This document shows, in pieces, positions 41,323 to 50,775 of a DNA stretch of 64,000 nucleotides (positions are counted from its first letter, which is position 1; each line of letters opens with the position of its first letter). The notes below the pieces were generated by a model. It did no database searches, had not been told where the DNA came from, and saw only the letters and a list, made by a program, of their open reading frames with translations. Position numbers and translations under genes: made by a program. This DNA comes from an uncultured Bacteroidia bacterium (GTDB taxonomy: Bacteria > Bacteroidota > Bacteroidia > Bacteroidales > F082): NCBI GenBank assembly GCA_902801625.1, contig CADCJI010000022.1, positions 28,880 to 92,879 on the forward strand, read 5' to 3'.

Positions 41323-43923
41323 ATGAAAAGACTCTTTGCATTGATTTTAATGATGTCTATTGGCTTCTCGCTCATCGGAGGCCCGATTGACGAAACGACA
41401 GCGAAGCAACTCGCCCAGAATTTCTGGAAAGAGAACAATACCATGGCTGTGAGAAACGGCAAAGTCTTTAAGAAACAGATGGATGAGGCTCGGTTCATCA
41501 ATGTGGCTACACAACATGGCTACAGCGAGTTCTTCATCTTCAACAACACTGCAGGCAAAGGCTTTGTCATCATGGCAGCCGACGATTGTGTGACCCCCAT
41601 TTTGGGTTACTCATACGAGAACAATTTCGGCGATGGCGAACTTCCTTCTAACATAAAAGCTTGGCTCGACGGCTATGCAGCACAAATTAACGAAGCATCA
41701 GCCATGAAACTCAATGCCACCGAGGAAATCCGTGCCGATTGGGAGTGTCTGCGCCAAAGTAAGGCCTTGCCCATCAAGTCTGAAAAGGCCGTGTCGCCTT
41801 TGGTGCAAACGAAATGGAACCAAAACCCCTACTACAACGACAAATGCCCTTACGACAACAATGCTGGGGCTAGGTCGGTGACAGGATGTGTGGCAACGGC
41901 AATGGCTCAAATCATGAAATACTGGTCGTATCCCGAGCATGGATTGGGCAACCACTCATACGTACCCTCGTCGCACCCCGAATACGGCACGCAATATGTT
42001 GATTTCAGTGCCGCCACCTACCAATGGTCATCCATGCCCAACTCAGTCACAAGTGCCAACAATGCCGTGGCTACTCTGATGTACCATTGCGGCGTCAGCG
42101 TGGATATGATGTACGGCATCCCAGCTGCTCCAGACTATGGCAGTGCAGCTTACATCATCGACAACGGTGGGAGTCGTGCTTGTGCCGAAATTGCATTTAA
42201 GACCTACTTCGACTACAAGAGCACCATCCACAGCGTGAAGAAAAACGACTATTCCGACACCCAATGGATCAATCTGCTCAAAACCGAGCTGGATAACGGT
42301 CGCCCCATGTTATATGGCGGTTTCAGCAGTTCAGGCGGTCATGCCTTTGTTTGTGACGGATACAATAGTAGTAACTACTTCCACTTCAATTGGGGTTGGG
42401 GTGGCAATTGCGACGACTATTACTACATCAACAGCTTGAATCCCGGTTCACACACCTATTCCCAAAACCAGCAAGCCCTTATCGGCATTGAGCCCAACCA
42501 AAATGGCGGCGGAGGCGGTGGTGGTAGCTCTACAGGCTTCGCGCTTTCTTACTACAGCAGCCCGGTGATGAGCGAGACTGAATATTGGTTTTATGACGAC
42601 CTTTCGGTTTATGCCGAAGTCGCCAACAGAGGTGATGCAAATTTCTCTGGCTACATCGGTGCTGGAATATTCAAGAAAGATACAAATGGCGACTACGTTT
42701 TCCTTAAAGTGATGAAGTATTGGGACAGAACTTCCTCTCCTTTGCAACCGGGCAAATACGTTCACGGTAACTTGGAAAGTGCTGCCGGCCCGCCCTATCT
42801 GCCAGGTTCATACGGTCTCGCCATGTTGTATAGTTTGGACGGCGGTGAACTATGGAATTTCATCGACCGCAAAGAATACAATGACGCTTTCTTCGACATC
42901 GTTTATGAACAAGACATCGAAACCTACTCCGATTTCCATATTATGACTGGCGACTACTTGTATTACGGCACAAATGCCACAGTCAATGTGGACATTTGGA
43001 ACTCTGGAAACGAGGATTTCTACGGCAAGTTCCGTGTCAATCTAGCCAATCTTGATGGCAATTGGGCTCAAAATATCCAAATCATAGATTGCTCAAATGG
43101 CTTGGAAGCTGGCTATCACTACACTAACGGTCTTGATTTTACAGGCCAAATCACTGTGGAACCAGGTTCCTACTATATGGAGCTGGCCTACCAAAGGTTG
43201 AATGAGACACAATGGTATTATGCAGGAGCCTATGCTTTCCAAAACCCAGTCCGTGTTGAAGTGGTGGCAGCCACCGTATACTCCGACCCCTATGAAGCCA
43301 ACAATTCCACCAGCAGTGCCTATCGCCTGCCCTGCAACATCACAAGCAATTCGGTCACTGTCAGCACTACTGGATCCACGCTCCACAGCGACACCGACAT
43401 CGACTATTACAAGATCCAACTCGATGCCGGGAAAAACTATATCATCACCCCTCGCCTGCACGACTCCTACAACAGCGGCAACAGCACTTATTACACGGTT
43501 GATGCCATGTTCTCCTATTCAACGGATGGTGTCAATTGGTCCGACTATTATGACGATGTGATGGAGTCGTTTTTTGTCGGCGGTGGCGGTACAATCTATT
43601 TCTGTGTCACGCCCTATTTTGAAGGAAGAACCGGCACCTATCTGCTTGACATCAAAGTAGCCATCACAACAGGCATCGAAGAGTCGGACAAGAGTCTGTT
43701 CAGCGTCTATCCGAATCCCGTCCAAGACATGTTGAATGTCGACTGCAAAGACATCGAACAAGTTAGCCTCTTCAACACTGTTGGCCAAAAGATAGAGAGT
43801 CTCAACACAGAAGGTCGCGACAACGTCCAGATTGACTTGTCTGGCTTGCCCAGCGGCGTGTATATCCTGCAAGCCAACCGCCAGGGTCACACCTTGAGCA
43901 GAAAGATAGTGAAATCCAACTGA
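41323..43923 (+). CDS. C10 (streptopain/PrtT-type) cysteine protease with T9SS sorting domain
   Basis: An 866-residue secreted protease. Signal peptide 1-21; pro-domain of the Spi/PepSY-like inhibitor type (about 22-140); catalytic domain with Cys189 (VTGCVATAMAQIM) and His340 (GGHAFVCDGYN) followed by FHFNWGWGG; beta-rich accessory domains (about 400-780); and a T9SS type A sorting domain (VYPNPVQDMLNVD to the end HTLSRKIVKSN). It would be exported by SecYEG/SecDF and then across the outer membrane by the T9SS. Related enzymes (SpeB, PrtT) degrade host proteins. Monocistronic. Confidence 0.92.
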   Translation: MKRLFALILMMSIGFSLIGGPIDETTAKQLAQNFWKENNTMAVRNGKVFKKQMDEARFINVATQHGYSEFFIFNNTAGKGFVIMAADDCVTPILGYSYENNFGDGELPSNIKAWLDGYAAQINEASAMKLNATEEIRADWECLRQSKALPIKSEKAVSPLVQTKWNQNPYYNDKCPYDNNAGARSVTGCVATAMAQIMKYWSYPEHGLGNHSYVPSSHPEYGTQYVDFSAATYQWSSMPNSVTSANNAVATLMYHCGVSVDMMYGIPAAPDYGSAAYIIDNGGSRACAEIAFKTYFDYKSTIHSVKKNDYSDTQWINLLKTELDNGRPMLYGGFSSSGGHAFVCDGYNSSNYFHFNWGWGGNCDDYYYINSLNPGSHTYSQNQQALIGIEPNQNGGGGGGGSSTGFALSYYSSPVMSETEYWFYDDLSVYAEVANRGDANFSGYIGAGIFKKDTNGDYVFLKVMKYWDRTSSPLQPGKYVHGNLESAAGPPYLPGSYGLAMLYSLDGGELWNFIDRKEYNDAFFDIVYEQDIETYSDFHIMTGDYLYYGTNATVNVDIWNSGNEDFYGKFRVNLANLDGNWAQNIQIIDCSNGLEAGYHYTNGLDFTGQITVEPGSYYMELAYQRLNETQWYYAGAYAFQNPVRVEVVAATVYSDPYEANNSTSSAYRLPCNITSNSVTVSTTGSTLHSDTDIDYYKIQLDAGKNYIITPRLHDSYNSGNSTYYTVDAMFSYSTDGVNWSDYYDDVMESFFVGGGGTIYFCVTPYFEGRTGTYLLDIKVAITTGIEESDKSLFSVYPNPVQDMLNVDCKDIEQVSLFNTVGQKIESLNTEGRDNVQIDLSGLPSGVYILQANRQGHTLSRKIVKSN

Positions 43924-43949
43924 TGATAGCAGCAAAGTCTTTTCAATTG

Positions 43950-43979
43950 AATCCCGCTGGAAACGGCGGGATTTTTTTG
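43950..43979 (+). terminator. terminator after the C10 peptidase gene
   Basis: AATCCCGC / GCGGGATT stem with TGGAAACG loop and T tract; almost the same loop as the secDF terminator. Confidence 0.9.
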
Positions 43980-44013
43980 TTGTCATTCCCATCTCAGATT
44001 CACGGAATTGTTG

Positions 44014-44021
44014 TACCTTTG
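44014..44021 (+). promoter_or_regulatory. -7 box TACCTTTG for the PorE-like gene
   Basis: Consensus 46 bases upstream of the ATG at 44068. Confidence 0.55.
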
Positions 44022-44067
44022 TCCGATAATAAAAACGCTTTCTGTGCGTTTGGGAAAGAGAGAAACT

Positions 44068-46530
44068 ATGTCTATGAAAAGATACATCCTAATCATCCTG
44101 TCGGCGCTGTTCATCTTCATGAGCTCCGACATCTACGCCCAAAGAAGAAACCCCGCCAAAAATGCCGACTTGGCATTTGGGCGCAAGCAATACACCGAGG
44201 CTGTAGACCGTTATAAAAAAGCCTACCGCAGAGTTCGCCGCAACAAAGACGAACGCAACCGCATCAGTTTCCAGATGGCGGAATGCTACCGACTTATCGG
44301 CCTCACCAAACGCGCTGAGCCATACTATAAGCGGCTGCTGAAAACAGAGTATCCCAACACCCACCCCGAGGTCTATCTCTATCTGGCCGAGACCTATAAG
44401 ATGAACGAAAAGTTCAAAGACGCCATCGAGATGTACGGGATCTACGCCGAGAAAGTGCCGGATGACCCGAGAGGGCAGTTAGGTGTGGAAACCACGCAGC
44501 AAATCCAAGAATGGATGGAGAACCCATCGAAATACCAGCTCACGATGCTGAAGAAGGTCAACTCAAGCAAGGACTCCGACTTCGGCGCCACATGGCTCAA
44601 CAACAACTACAACGAGATTATCTTCACCTCCACCCGCGATGCTGCCACAGGCAAAGAAAAAGACGGCATTACGGGACAGGAGTTTGCCGACTTCTTCACC
44701 TCGAAGCAAGACCGCAAGGGCGACTGGAGCACGCCCACGCTTGCCGACGAAAGCGAAAACATCAACACCGAGGCCAGCGAAGGCACGCCTTTCATGAACT
44801 CGAAATACACCAAACTTTACTTCACCCGCTGCCAAAACGGTGCCCACCGCAAGAACGGTTGCCAAATCATGGTGGCAGGCAAGAGTGGCGGCGCCTTCTC
44901 GGAAGCGCGTCCCGTGGAGATTGCTGGTGTCGACACCTTGGACATCGTCGGCCACCCCACTCTTTCGAGTGATGAGCTCATCATGTATTTCGCTGCCGAG
45001 CGCAAAGGTGGCTTCGGCGGCAACGACATCTGGGTCGCCATGCGTGACAATGCCACTGAGCCTTTCAAGCACCCCTTCAACCTTGGCGAGAAAATCAATA
45101 CTGCTGGCAATGAAGTGTTCCCCTTCTTGAGATACGACACGGTGCTCTATTTCGCCTCTGACGGTCACGGCGGCATGGGCGGATTGGACATCTTCGTCTC
45201 TTCCATGGACACCAGCGGCCAATGGGGCGAACCCCGCAACCTGAAATACCCCATCAACTCGATTGGCGACGACTTCGCCATCGTCTTCCACCCCACCGAA
45301 GAGCGCGGCTTCATCTCCTCAAACCGTGGTAACAGCCGTGGTTTGGACAATATCTATTACTTTGAGGAGCCGCCCATTCTGTTCACCTTCTCGGGAACGG
45401 TCAAGGACGCGAAAACCAAGCAATATGCCAGCAATGCCGCCGTTCGCCTGATTGGCAGCGATGGTTCCAACATCATGACCCGCACCAACGAGAAAGGCTA
45501 CTTCAACTTCAGCGACAGCCAAATCAACAAGAACACGACCTACGACATCACCATCGATAAAGACAACTATTTCACATTGACTGCGCAACAGACCACCATA
45601 GGCTTGGAGTTCAGCAAGGACATCGTGCAAGACTTCGACATCGAGCCCATACCGCAGGAACCTATTATGCTGCCTGACATCCTCTACGATTTGGGCAAAT
45701 GGGATCTCAAGCCACAGTTTGAAGACTCGTTGCAAGGCCTGATCGAGACCCTGCAAGTCAACCCGACCATCACCATCGAGTTGGCCTCCCACACCGATGC
45801 CCGAGACACTGATGAACACAACGACATCCTGTCGCAAAAGCGTGCCCAAAGTGTCGTGGATTACCTCATCATCCGTGGTATCGACCCGTTGCGCTTGACA
45901 GCCAAGGGCTACGGCGAGAGAGTGCCTCGCACCATCCAAAACGACATCACCGTAAAAGGCTACACCTTCAAGGCAGGCACGAGACTCACTGAAGATTTCA
46001 TCAACAAGTTGCCAAATACCGAAGTGAAGGAAGCCGCCCACCAAATGAACCGCCGCACCGAGTTCCGCATCTTGAGCAAGGACTATGTGCCGCGTGATGA
46101 AATCAAAGAAGGTGGCACGGTGAAAATCGCCATCAACCCGCAGGAAGACCAAAGCGAGATGTTCACTGTCGACAAGAAGGGCTATTTCAACTTCATAGCC
46201 AATGTGGACGGTTATAAAGAGCCTTTCACCTACAGCCAAAATGCCGACTTCTGTGTTTCGGAGAGCCGTGCCTTGCAGTTGTTGAAGGACGGCCGCATCA
46301 CCGCCAGCGACTTCCAAGGCGATGTGGACAAGATTCTCACCACAGGTGGCATCGCCAACAATTCCATCGTCGTCATCAAGGAAGTGAGAATCGCCGGCCG
46401 TTCGCTATACAATGTGGAGTGCAAGGTCGTCAGCAAGATGATCGAGCAATGGGTCATCGGACAGAAGAACATGAAGCAACTCGGCAACTTCGAGTTTGAT
46501 ACTAAGGAGAAAAAGTTAAAGTTTAAATAA
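44068..46530 (+). CDS. PorE-like OmpA-family T9SS-associated protein with a dead retropepsin-like tail
   Basis: An 820-residue envelope protein in PorE order: signal peptide (to YAQ), TPR helices (about 30-150), PD40 beta-propeller (about 165-440), carboxypeptidase-regulatory-like domain (about 445-535), OmpA peptidoglycan-binding domain (ELASHTDARDTDEHNDILSQ, RAQSVVDYLI). PorE links the T9SS to peptidoglycan. Differences: no lipobox Cys after the signal peptide, and an extra C-terminal domain (about 705-820) resembling retropepsin-like aspartyl proteases (IANVDGYKEPFTYSQNAD ... IKEVRIAGRSLYNVE ... WVIGQKNMKQLG) but with SQN where DTG should be, so inactive. ATG 44068 chosen; ATG 44074 is possible. 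Confidence 0.8.
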   Translation: MSMKRYILIILSALFIFMSSDIYAQRRNPAKNADLAFGRKQYTEAVDRYKKAYRRVRRNKDERNRISFQMAECYRLIGLTKRAEPYYKRLLKTEYPNTHPEVYLYLAETYKMNEKFKDAIEMYGIYAEKVPDDPRGQLGVETTQQIQEWMENPSKYQLTMLKKVNSSKDSDFGATWLNNNYNEIIFTSTRDAATGKEKDGITGQEFADFFTSKQDRKGDWSTPTLADESENINTEASEGTPFMNSKYTKLYFTRCQNGAHRKNGCQIMVAGKSGGAFSEARPVEIAGVDTLDIVGHPTLSSDELIMYFAAERKGGFGGNDIWVAMRDNATEPFKHPFNLGEKINTAGNEVFPFLRYDTVLYFASDGHGGMGGLDIFVSSMDTSGQWGEPRNLKYPINSIGDDFAIVFHPTEERGFISSNRGNSRGLDNIYYFEEPPILFTFSGTVKDAKTKQYASNAAVRLIGSDGSNIMTRTNEKGYFNFSDSQINKNTTYDITIDKDNYFTLTAQQTTIGLEFSKDIVQDFDIEPIPQEPIMLPDILYDLGKWDLKPQFEDSLQGLIETLQVNPTITIELASHTDARDTDEHNDILSQKRAQSVVDYLIIRGIDPLRLTAKGYGERVPRTIQNDITVKGYTFKAGTRLTEDFINKLPNTEVKEAAHQMNRRTEFRILSKDYVPRDEIKEGGTVKIAINPQEDQSEMFTVDKKGYFNFIANVDGYKEPFTYSQNADFCVSESRALQLLKDGRITASDFQGDVDKILTTGGIANNSIVVIKEVRIAGRSLYNVECKVVSKMIEQWVIGQKNMKQLGNFEFDTKEKKLKFK

Positions 46531-46534
46531 AATG

Positions 46535-46606
46535 ACGGCCTTTCGACGGGCTCAAGGACCTGCTTTCTGCAAGAGTTGAGGGTCCCTGAGCCTGTCGAAG
46601 GGCCCG
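46535..46606. repeat. 'TTCGAC-GGCTCA' inverted-repeat element
   Basis: GGCCTTTCGACGGGCTCA on the left and TGAGCCTGTCGAAGGGCC on the right; second full copy of the family at 35523. It ends 20 bases before the purM ATG. Confidence 0.8.
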
Positions 46607-46626
46607 ATTCAAGCAAAAACCAGCTT

Positions 46627-47787
46627 ATGGACAATCGTTACGCTCAACGCGGCGTCTCAGCCGAAAAGGAAGACATCCACAACGCCATCAAGAACCTCGA
46701 CAAAGGGCTCTATCCCAACGCATTTTGCAAAATCATTCCCGACATCCTCGGCGGCGACCCGCTGTATTGCAATATCATGCATGCCGACGGCGCGGGAACC
46801 AAATCATCGCTCGCCTACCTCTATTGGAAAGAAACTGGCGACATGAGCGTGTGGGAAGGCGTGGCACAAGATGCCGTGGTGATGAACACCGACGATCTCA
46901 TCTGCGTGGGCGCCACCGACAACATGCTGCTATCCTCCACCATCGGGCGCAACAAGAGCCTGATTCCTGCAGAAGTGATTTCCGCCTTGATTAACGGGAC
47001 AGAGCATTTCTTGCAGAAACTCAGAGACTTGGGCATCGGTATCTATCTGACTGGTGGAGAAACTGCCGATGTGGGCGACTTGGTGCGCACCGTCATCGTT
47101 GACAGTACCGTGACCACTCGTATCAGACGCGACGAAGTCATTGAGAACAACATACAACCAAATGATGTCATCGTGGCCTTCGCTTCTTACGGACAAGCCA
47201 CCTACGAGGACAGCTACAACGGCGGCATGGGCAGCAACGGCCTGACCTCTGCACGCCACGACATGCTGAACCATTATTTGGCAGAGAAATACGACGAGAG
47301 CTACGACCACAGCATCCCGAATGACTTGGTTTATTCCGGTCCGCACAAACTGACCGACCCGACCGAGGTCCCAGGCGTTGATGTAGGCAAACTCATCCTC
47401 TCACCCACCCGCACCTACGCCCCGCTGATGATTCCGATTCTGAAGGAGTTCCGCAAGCAGATCCATGGCATCATCCATTGCAGCGGTGGCGCCCAGACCA
47501 AGGTGCTGCATTTCGTTGACAAGTTGCACATCGTGAAGGACAACATGCTGGCGTTGCCACCTCTGTTCAAGATGATCCAAGCCGCTTCGGGCACCGACTG
47601 GCATGAGATGTACAAGGTCTTCAACATGGGCCACCGTTTGGAGATCTACACCAATGAAAAGGCCGCCAATGAGATGATTGCCATCGCAAAACAATTCAAT
47701 ATCGACAGTCAGATTATTGGCCATGTGGAGGCTTCGGAACAAAAGAGATTGACAATTAAGAGCGAGTTTGGAACATTTGAATACTAA
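46627..47787 (+). CDS. purM: phosphoribosylformylglycinamidine cyclo-ligase (AIR synthase)
   Basis: A 386-residue PurM-family protein. N-terminal YAQRGVSAEKEDIH, the nucleotide-binding HADGAGTKSSLAYLYWK and DAVVMNTDDLICVGA, the glycine-rich YLTGGETADVGDLV, and the C-terminal AIR-synthase domain ending SEFGTFEY. It closes the imidazole ring of AIR in purine synthesis. The start follows the repeat element directly; an upstream in-frame reading would be translated repeat. No promoter box seen, so it may be read through from the PorE-like gene. Confidence 0.9.
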   Translation: MDNRYAQRGVSAEKEDIHNAIKNLDKGLYPNAFCKIIPDILGGDPLYCNIMHADGAGTKSSLAYLYWKETGDMSVWEGVAQDAVVMNTDDLICVGATDNMLLSSTIGRNKSLIPAEVISALINGTEHFLQKLRDLGIGIYLTGGETADVGDLVRTVIVDSTVTTRIRRDEVIENNIQPNDVIVAFASYGQATYEDSYNGGMGSNGLTSARHDMLNHYLAEKYDESYDHSIPNDLVYSGPHKLTDPTEVPGVDVGKLILSPTRTYAPLMIPILKEFRKQIHGIIHCSGGAQTKVLHFVDKLHIVKDNMLALPPLFKMIQAASGTDWHEMYKVFNMGHRLEIYTNEKAANEMIAIAKQFNIDSQIIGHVEASEQKRLTIKSEFGTFEY

Positions 47788-47818
47788 TCATCAACGAAAC
47801 CCTAAATCATTTCTGAAT

Positions 47819-48361
47819 ATGAAAAAGTTGCTTTATCTCATTTGTATCGCCTGCACTTTGGCTTTATATTCCTGCGGCACGACAAAAGCCTATGTCGGTG
47901 CCAGACAAGAAAAGGCCTCACTGGCAACTATCAATCAAGGCAATAACAAGCTGACCATCAAAAACAGAAAGACCAAAGAAAGTGCATTGCTCATTCAAGT
48001 GGATTCCATTGCTGTCGGTGACTATTTCAAAGGATACCCCAAGCATTGCGACATTCTACCAGGAACACATACTGTTGAAATTAGGCATTTCCAACAATGG
48101 AATGACAATCAGGCAGGTGCAGCAGCCGTAGGTGGTGTTCTGGGAGGTGCCATTGGGGGAGTTATTGCTGGTAGCATCGCAGAATCGAACAGTCCTCACA
48201 AGCATTATTTAATTACTTTTGATGCTGTAGCGGGTGAAACCTATAACATCATGGCGGTCACTGACCCGAAAACCATGGATGTGGATATCTATGTCACCAA
48301 TGCAGCCAATGAAGAACGCGTCAAGTCCTCTTATAAGTTGAAAGAGGAAGAAAGGCAATAA
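47819..48361 (+). CDS. small lipoprotein with glycine-zipper segment
   Basis: A 180-residue lipoprotein (lipobox LYSC at about 16-19). The central part is beta-rich; residues about 100-120 form a glycine zipper (GGVLGGAIGGVIAGSIAES), a hydrophobic Gly-repeat helix found in outer-membrane-associated proteins; the C-terminus is hydrophilic. No known family recognised. It starts 31 bases after purM on the same strand, perhaps in the same transcript, without an evident functional link. Confidence 0.7.
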   Translation: MKKLLYLICIACTLALYSCGTTKAYVGARQEKASLATINQGNNKLTIKNRKTKESALLIQVDSIAVGDYFKGYPKHCDILPGTHTVEIRHFQQWNDNQAGAAAVGGVLGGAIGGVIAGSIAESNSPHKHYLITFDAVAGETYNIMAVTDPKTMDVDIYVTNAANEERVKSSYKLKEEERQ

Positions 48362-48468
48362 CCTCTTTCCACATCCTAGACATTACCTCAAAACGATAGT
48401 CACGGGTATTATCCCAACCATTTATTGACGAATTTTGGAAAAAACACCAATTTTCGTCAATTATTTTG

Positions 48469-48476
48469 TATTTTTG
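48469..48476 (+). promoter_or_regulatory. -7 box TATTTTTG upstream of the small ORF and prfA
   Basis: Perfect consensus, 22 bases before the small gene at 48499; likely drives it and prfA together. Confidence 0.6.
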
Positions 48477-48498
48477 CGAAGTATTCAAAAACATAGCA

Positions 48499-48639
48499 AT
48501 GACAAAATGTTGTGCGGTTCAAGAAATTTCTGAATTATTGGAATCACTCCCTGAAGGTGGAATAATGAAAGAAATAACAGACCCTGTCGAATGGCAAAGA
48601 CAGCAACGAGATGAATGGGAGATTGACTGGGGAAAATAA
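48499..48639 (+). CDS. 46-residue small protein upstream of prfA
   Basis: Opens at ATG 48499 close behind a perfect promoter box and ends 15 bases before prfA. The product (start MTKCCAVQEISELLESLPEG, end QRDEWEIDWGK) is acidic with an amphipathic first helix and a Trp-rich tail; the LPEGG..KEI stretch faintly recalls short type II antitoxins, but no toxin gene follows. Position and spacing argue for translation; function unknown. It could also be a leader peptide that tunes prfA. Confidence 0.5.
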   Translation: MTKCCAVQEISELLESLPEGGIMKEITDPVEWQRQQRDEWEIDWGK

Positions 48640-48654
48640 TTATAGTTTAGGTTC

Positions 48655-49761
48655 ATGGATATCACCGAAAAACTCGAGACAATAAAGCACCGATGGGAGG
48701 AAATGGGCGAACAACTCGCCGATCCTGCCGTGGCTTCCGACATGAAGAGATTCGTGAAGCTCAACAAGGACTATAAGGACTTGGAGCCCATCGTCATGGC
48801 CTTCAAGGAATACAAGACCTTGAAAGCCAACGTGGAAGAAGCTCGCGAAATCCTCGCCACTGAGAAGGACGAGGAGATGCGCAAGATGGCCCAAGAAGAG
48901 TTGGACACCGCCCAAACACGTATCGAGCAGTTGGAGCAGGACATCCGCGTGATGATGATTCCCAAAGACCCGCAAGACAGCAAGAACGCCATCATGGAAA
49001 TCCGTGCGGGCACAGGCGGCGACGAAGCCTGTCTTTTCGCCGGCGACCTGTATCGCATGTACTCCAAGTTCTGCGAAAACCGTGGCTGGAAAGTAGAAGT
49101 GACCAGCGTGAGCGAAGGTGCCAGTGGTGGATACAAGGAAATCGACTTCACCGTGACGGGCAACGGCTGCTATGGGATATTGAAGTTTGAGTCGGGCGTG
49201 CATCGTGTGCAACGTGTTCCAAAAACTGAAACACAAGGTCGTATCCACACCTCTGCCGCCTCGGTGGCGGTGTTGCCTGAAGCCGAAGAGTTTGATGTAG
49301 AGATCAATGAAGGAGAAATCAAATGGGACACCTTCCGCTCAAGTGGTGCAGGTGGCCAAAACGTGAACAAAGTGGAGTCAGGCGTGCGCCTGCGTTATAT
49401 GTGGAAGAATCCCAACACGGGCGAGATGCAGGAAATCCTCATCGAATGCACCGAGACCCGCGACCAACCCAAGAACCGCGAACGTGCCTTGGCGCGACTG
49501 CGTACGCGCATCTACGACATGGAGTACGAGAAATACATCAACGACATCTCCGCCAAGCGTAAAACCATGGTCTCGACCGGCGACCGATCGGCGAAAATCC
49601 GCACCTATAACTACCCTCAAGGCCGCGTCACCGACCACCGCGTGGAAGGGTTGACGGTCTATAACCTCGCTGCAGTCATGGATGGCGACTTGGATGAGAT
49701 TATCAACCGTTTACAAATGGCGGAAAATGCTGAGAGATTGAAAGAAAACATTGAATCGTAA
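48655..49761 (+). CDS. prfA: peptide chain release factor 1
   Basis: A 368-residue class I release factor. GGQ is in [18 protein letters not shown]; the stop-codon-reading PxT element appears as [16 protein letters not shown] (PKT instead of the E. coli PAT), and the absence of an SPF motif marks it as RF1 (UAA/UAG). The domain with [14 protein letters not shown] is conserved. N-terminal coiled coil about 1-100. The next gene, pyrF, begins after a half repeat element. Confidence 0.95.
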   Translation: MDITEKLETIKHRWEEMGEQLADPAVASDMKRFVKLNKDYKDLEPIVMAFKEYKTLKANVEEAREILATEKDEEMRKMAQEELDTAQTRIEQLEQDIRVMMIPKDPQDSKNAIMEIRAGTGGDEACLFAGDLYRMYSKFCENRGWKVEVTSVSEGASGGYKEIDFTVTGNGCYGILKFESGVHRVQRVPKTETQGRIHTSAASVAVLPEAEEFDVEINEGEIKWDTFRSSGAGGQNVNKVESGVRLRYMWKNPNTGEMQEILIECTETRDQPKNRERALARLRTRIYDMEYEKYINDISAKRKTMVSTGDRSAKIRTYNYPQGRVTDHRVEGLTVYNLAAVMDGDLDEIINRLQMAENAERLKENIES

Positions 49762-49766
49762 TGAAT

Positions 49767-49795
49767 CGGCCCTTCGACGGGCTCAGGGACCTTCG
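49767..49795. repeat. half copy of the 'TTCGAC-GGCTCAGGGACC' element
   Basis: 'cggcccttcgacgggctcag' followed by 'ggacc', lying between prfA and pyrF; the right arm is missing. Confidence 0.7.
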
Positions 49796-49822
49796 CTTAT
49801 CGAAAACAATAAACATAACAAT

Positions 49823-50650
49823 ATGAATAAACACCAATTATTTGAGCAAATCAAGAAAAAACAGTCGTTCCTTTGTGTCGGCCTCGACACCGACATCAAC
49901 AAGATTCCGCAGGAAATGTTGGCTATGGACGACCCTATTTTTGAGTTTAACAAACAAATCATCAACAAGACTGCACCGTATGCTGTGGCCTACAAGCCTA
50001 ACACGGCTTTCTACGAAGTGTATGGTGCCAAAGGCTGGCAGAGCTTAGAGCGCACCATCCAATACATCAAGAACAACTATCCTGATGTCTTCATCATCGC
50101 GGATGCCAAGCGCGGCGACATCGGCAACACCTCGGCCAACTACGCCAAGGCCTTCTTCAACACTTTGAAAGCCGATGCCCTGACCGTGGCACCTTACATG
50201 GGCAAAGACTCGGTAGAGCCTTTCCTCAACTTCGAGGACAAATGGGTCATCCTCTTGGCTTTGACCTCCAATAAAGGATCGCAAGATTTCCAATACCTGA
50301 ATGTAGGCGAGCGGTTGTTGCACCAGCAGGTGCTGCAAACGGCTACCACTTGGGCCACTTCTGAGCAGATGATGTTTGTCGTCGGTGCAACGCACCCCGA
50401 GGAGTTGGGCGAAATCCGTAAGATGTTGCCCGACTATTTCTTCCTCGTGCCTGGCGTGGGTGCACAAGGCGGCGACTTGCAGGCCGTGGCACACAACGGC
50501 TTGAACGACAAATGCGGTTTGCTGGTCAACTCTTCGAGAGGCATCATCTATGCTTCGAATGGCAGTGACTTTGCCATCAGAGCTGGTGAGGAAGCAAGGA
50601 AATTACAGGTTCAGATGAGCGAGTTGTTGAAGGAGAAAGGATTGGTTTAA
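49823..50650 (+). CDS. pyrF: orotidine 5'-phosphate decarboxylase
   Basis: A 275-residue TIM-barrel enzyme of the longer PyrF subfamily. [12 protein letters not shown] near the start, the catalytic cluster [19 protein letters not shown] (Lys-Asp of the decarboxylation network) and [14 protein letters not shown] with [10 protein letters not shown] for phosphate binding. It makes UMP in pyrimidine synthesis. The ATG 49823 is chosen because the longer frame is translated repeat. Confidence 0.93.
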   Translation: MNKHQLFEQIKKKQSFLCVGLDTDINKIPQEMLAMDDPIFEFNKQIINKTAPYAVAYKPNTAFYEVYGAKGWQSLERTIQYIKNNYPDVFIIADAKRGDIGNTSANYAKAFFNTLKADALTVAPYMGKDSVEPFLNFEDKWVILLALTSNKGSQDFQYLNVGERLLHQQVLQTATTWATSEQMMFVVGATHPEELGEIRKMLPDYFFLVPGVGAQGGDLQAVAHNGLNDKCGLLVNSSRGIIYASNGSDFAIRAGEEARKLQVQMSELLKEKGLV

Positions 50651-50680
50651 TCCCCCCGCCCCCCTTAAAAGGGGGAGTCA
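50650..50680. repeat. C/G palindromic repeat after pyrF
   Basis: 'aatccccccgcccccctta' then 'aaagggggag', same family as in rho; overlaps the pyrF stop codon. Confidence 0.7.
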
Positions 50681-50720
50681 TGCGCACATGCTTTCTGTAT
50701 TGCTTTGCTTCGCTCGCAAT

Positions 50721-50759
50721 AACGAAAAAAGCCGCCTCGATTGAAGCGGCTTTTTCGTT
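50721..50759. terminator. bidirectional terminator between pyrF and the Omp28-like gene
   Basis: AACGAAAAAAGCCGC / GCGGCTTTTTCGTT with a 10-base loop; A tract on one side and T tract on the other, suited to both convergent genes. Confidence 0.85.
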
Positions 50760-50775
50760 GCATCCAGTTACCCGA

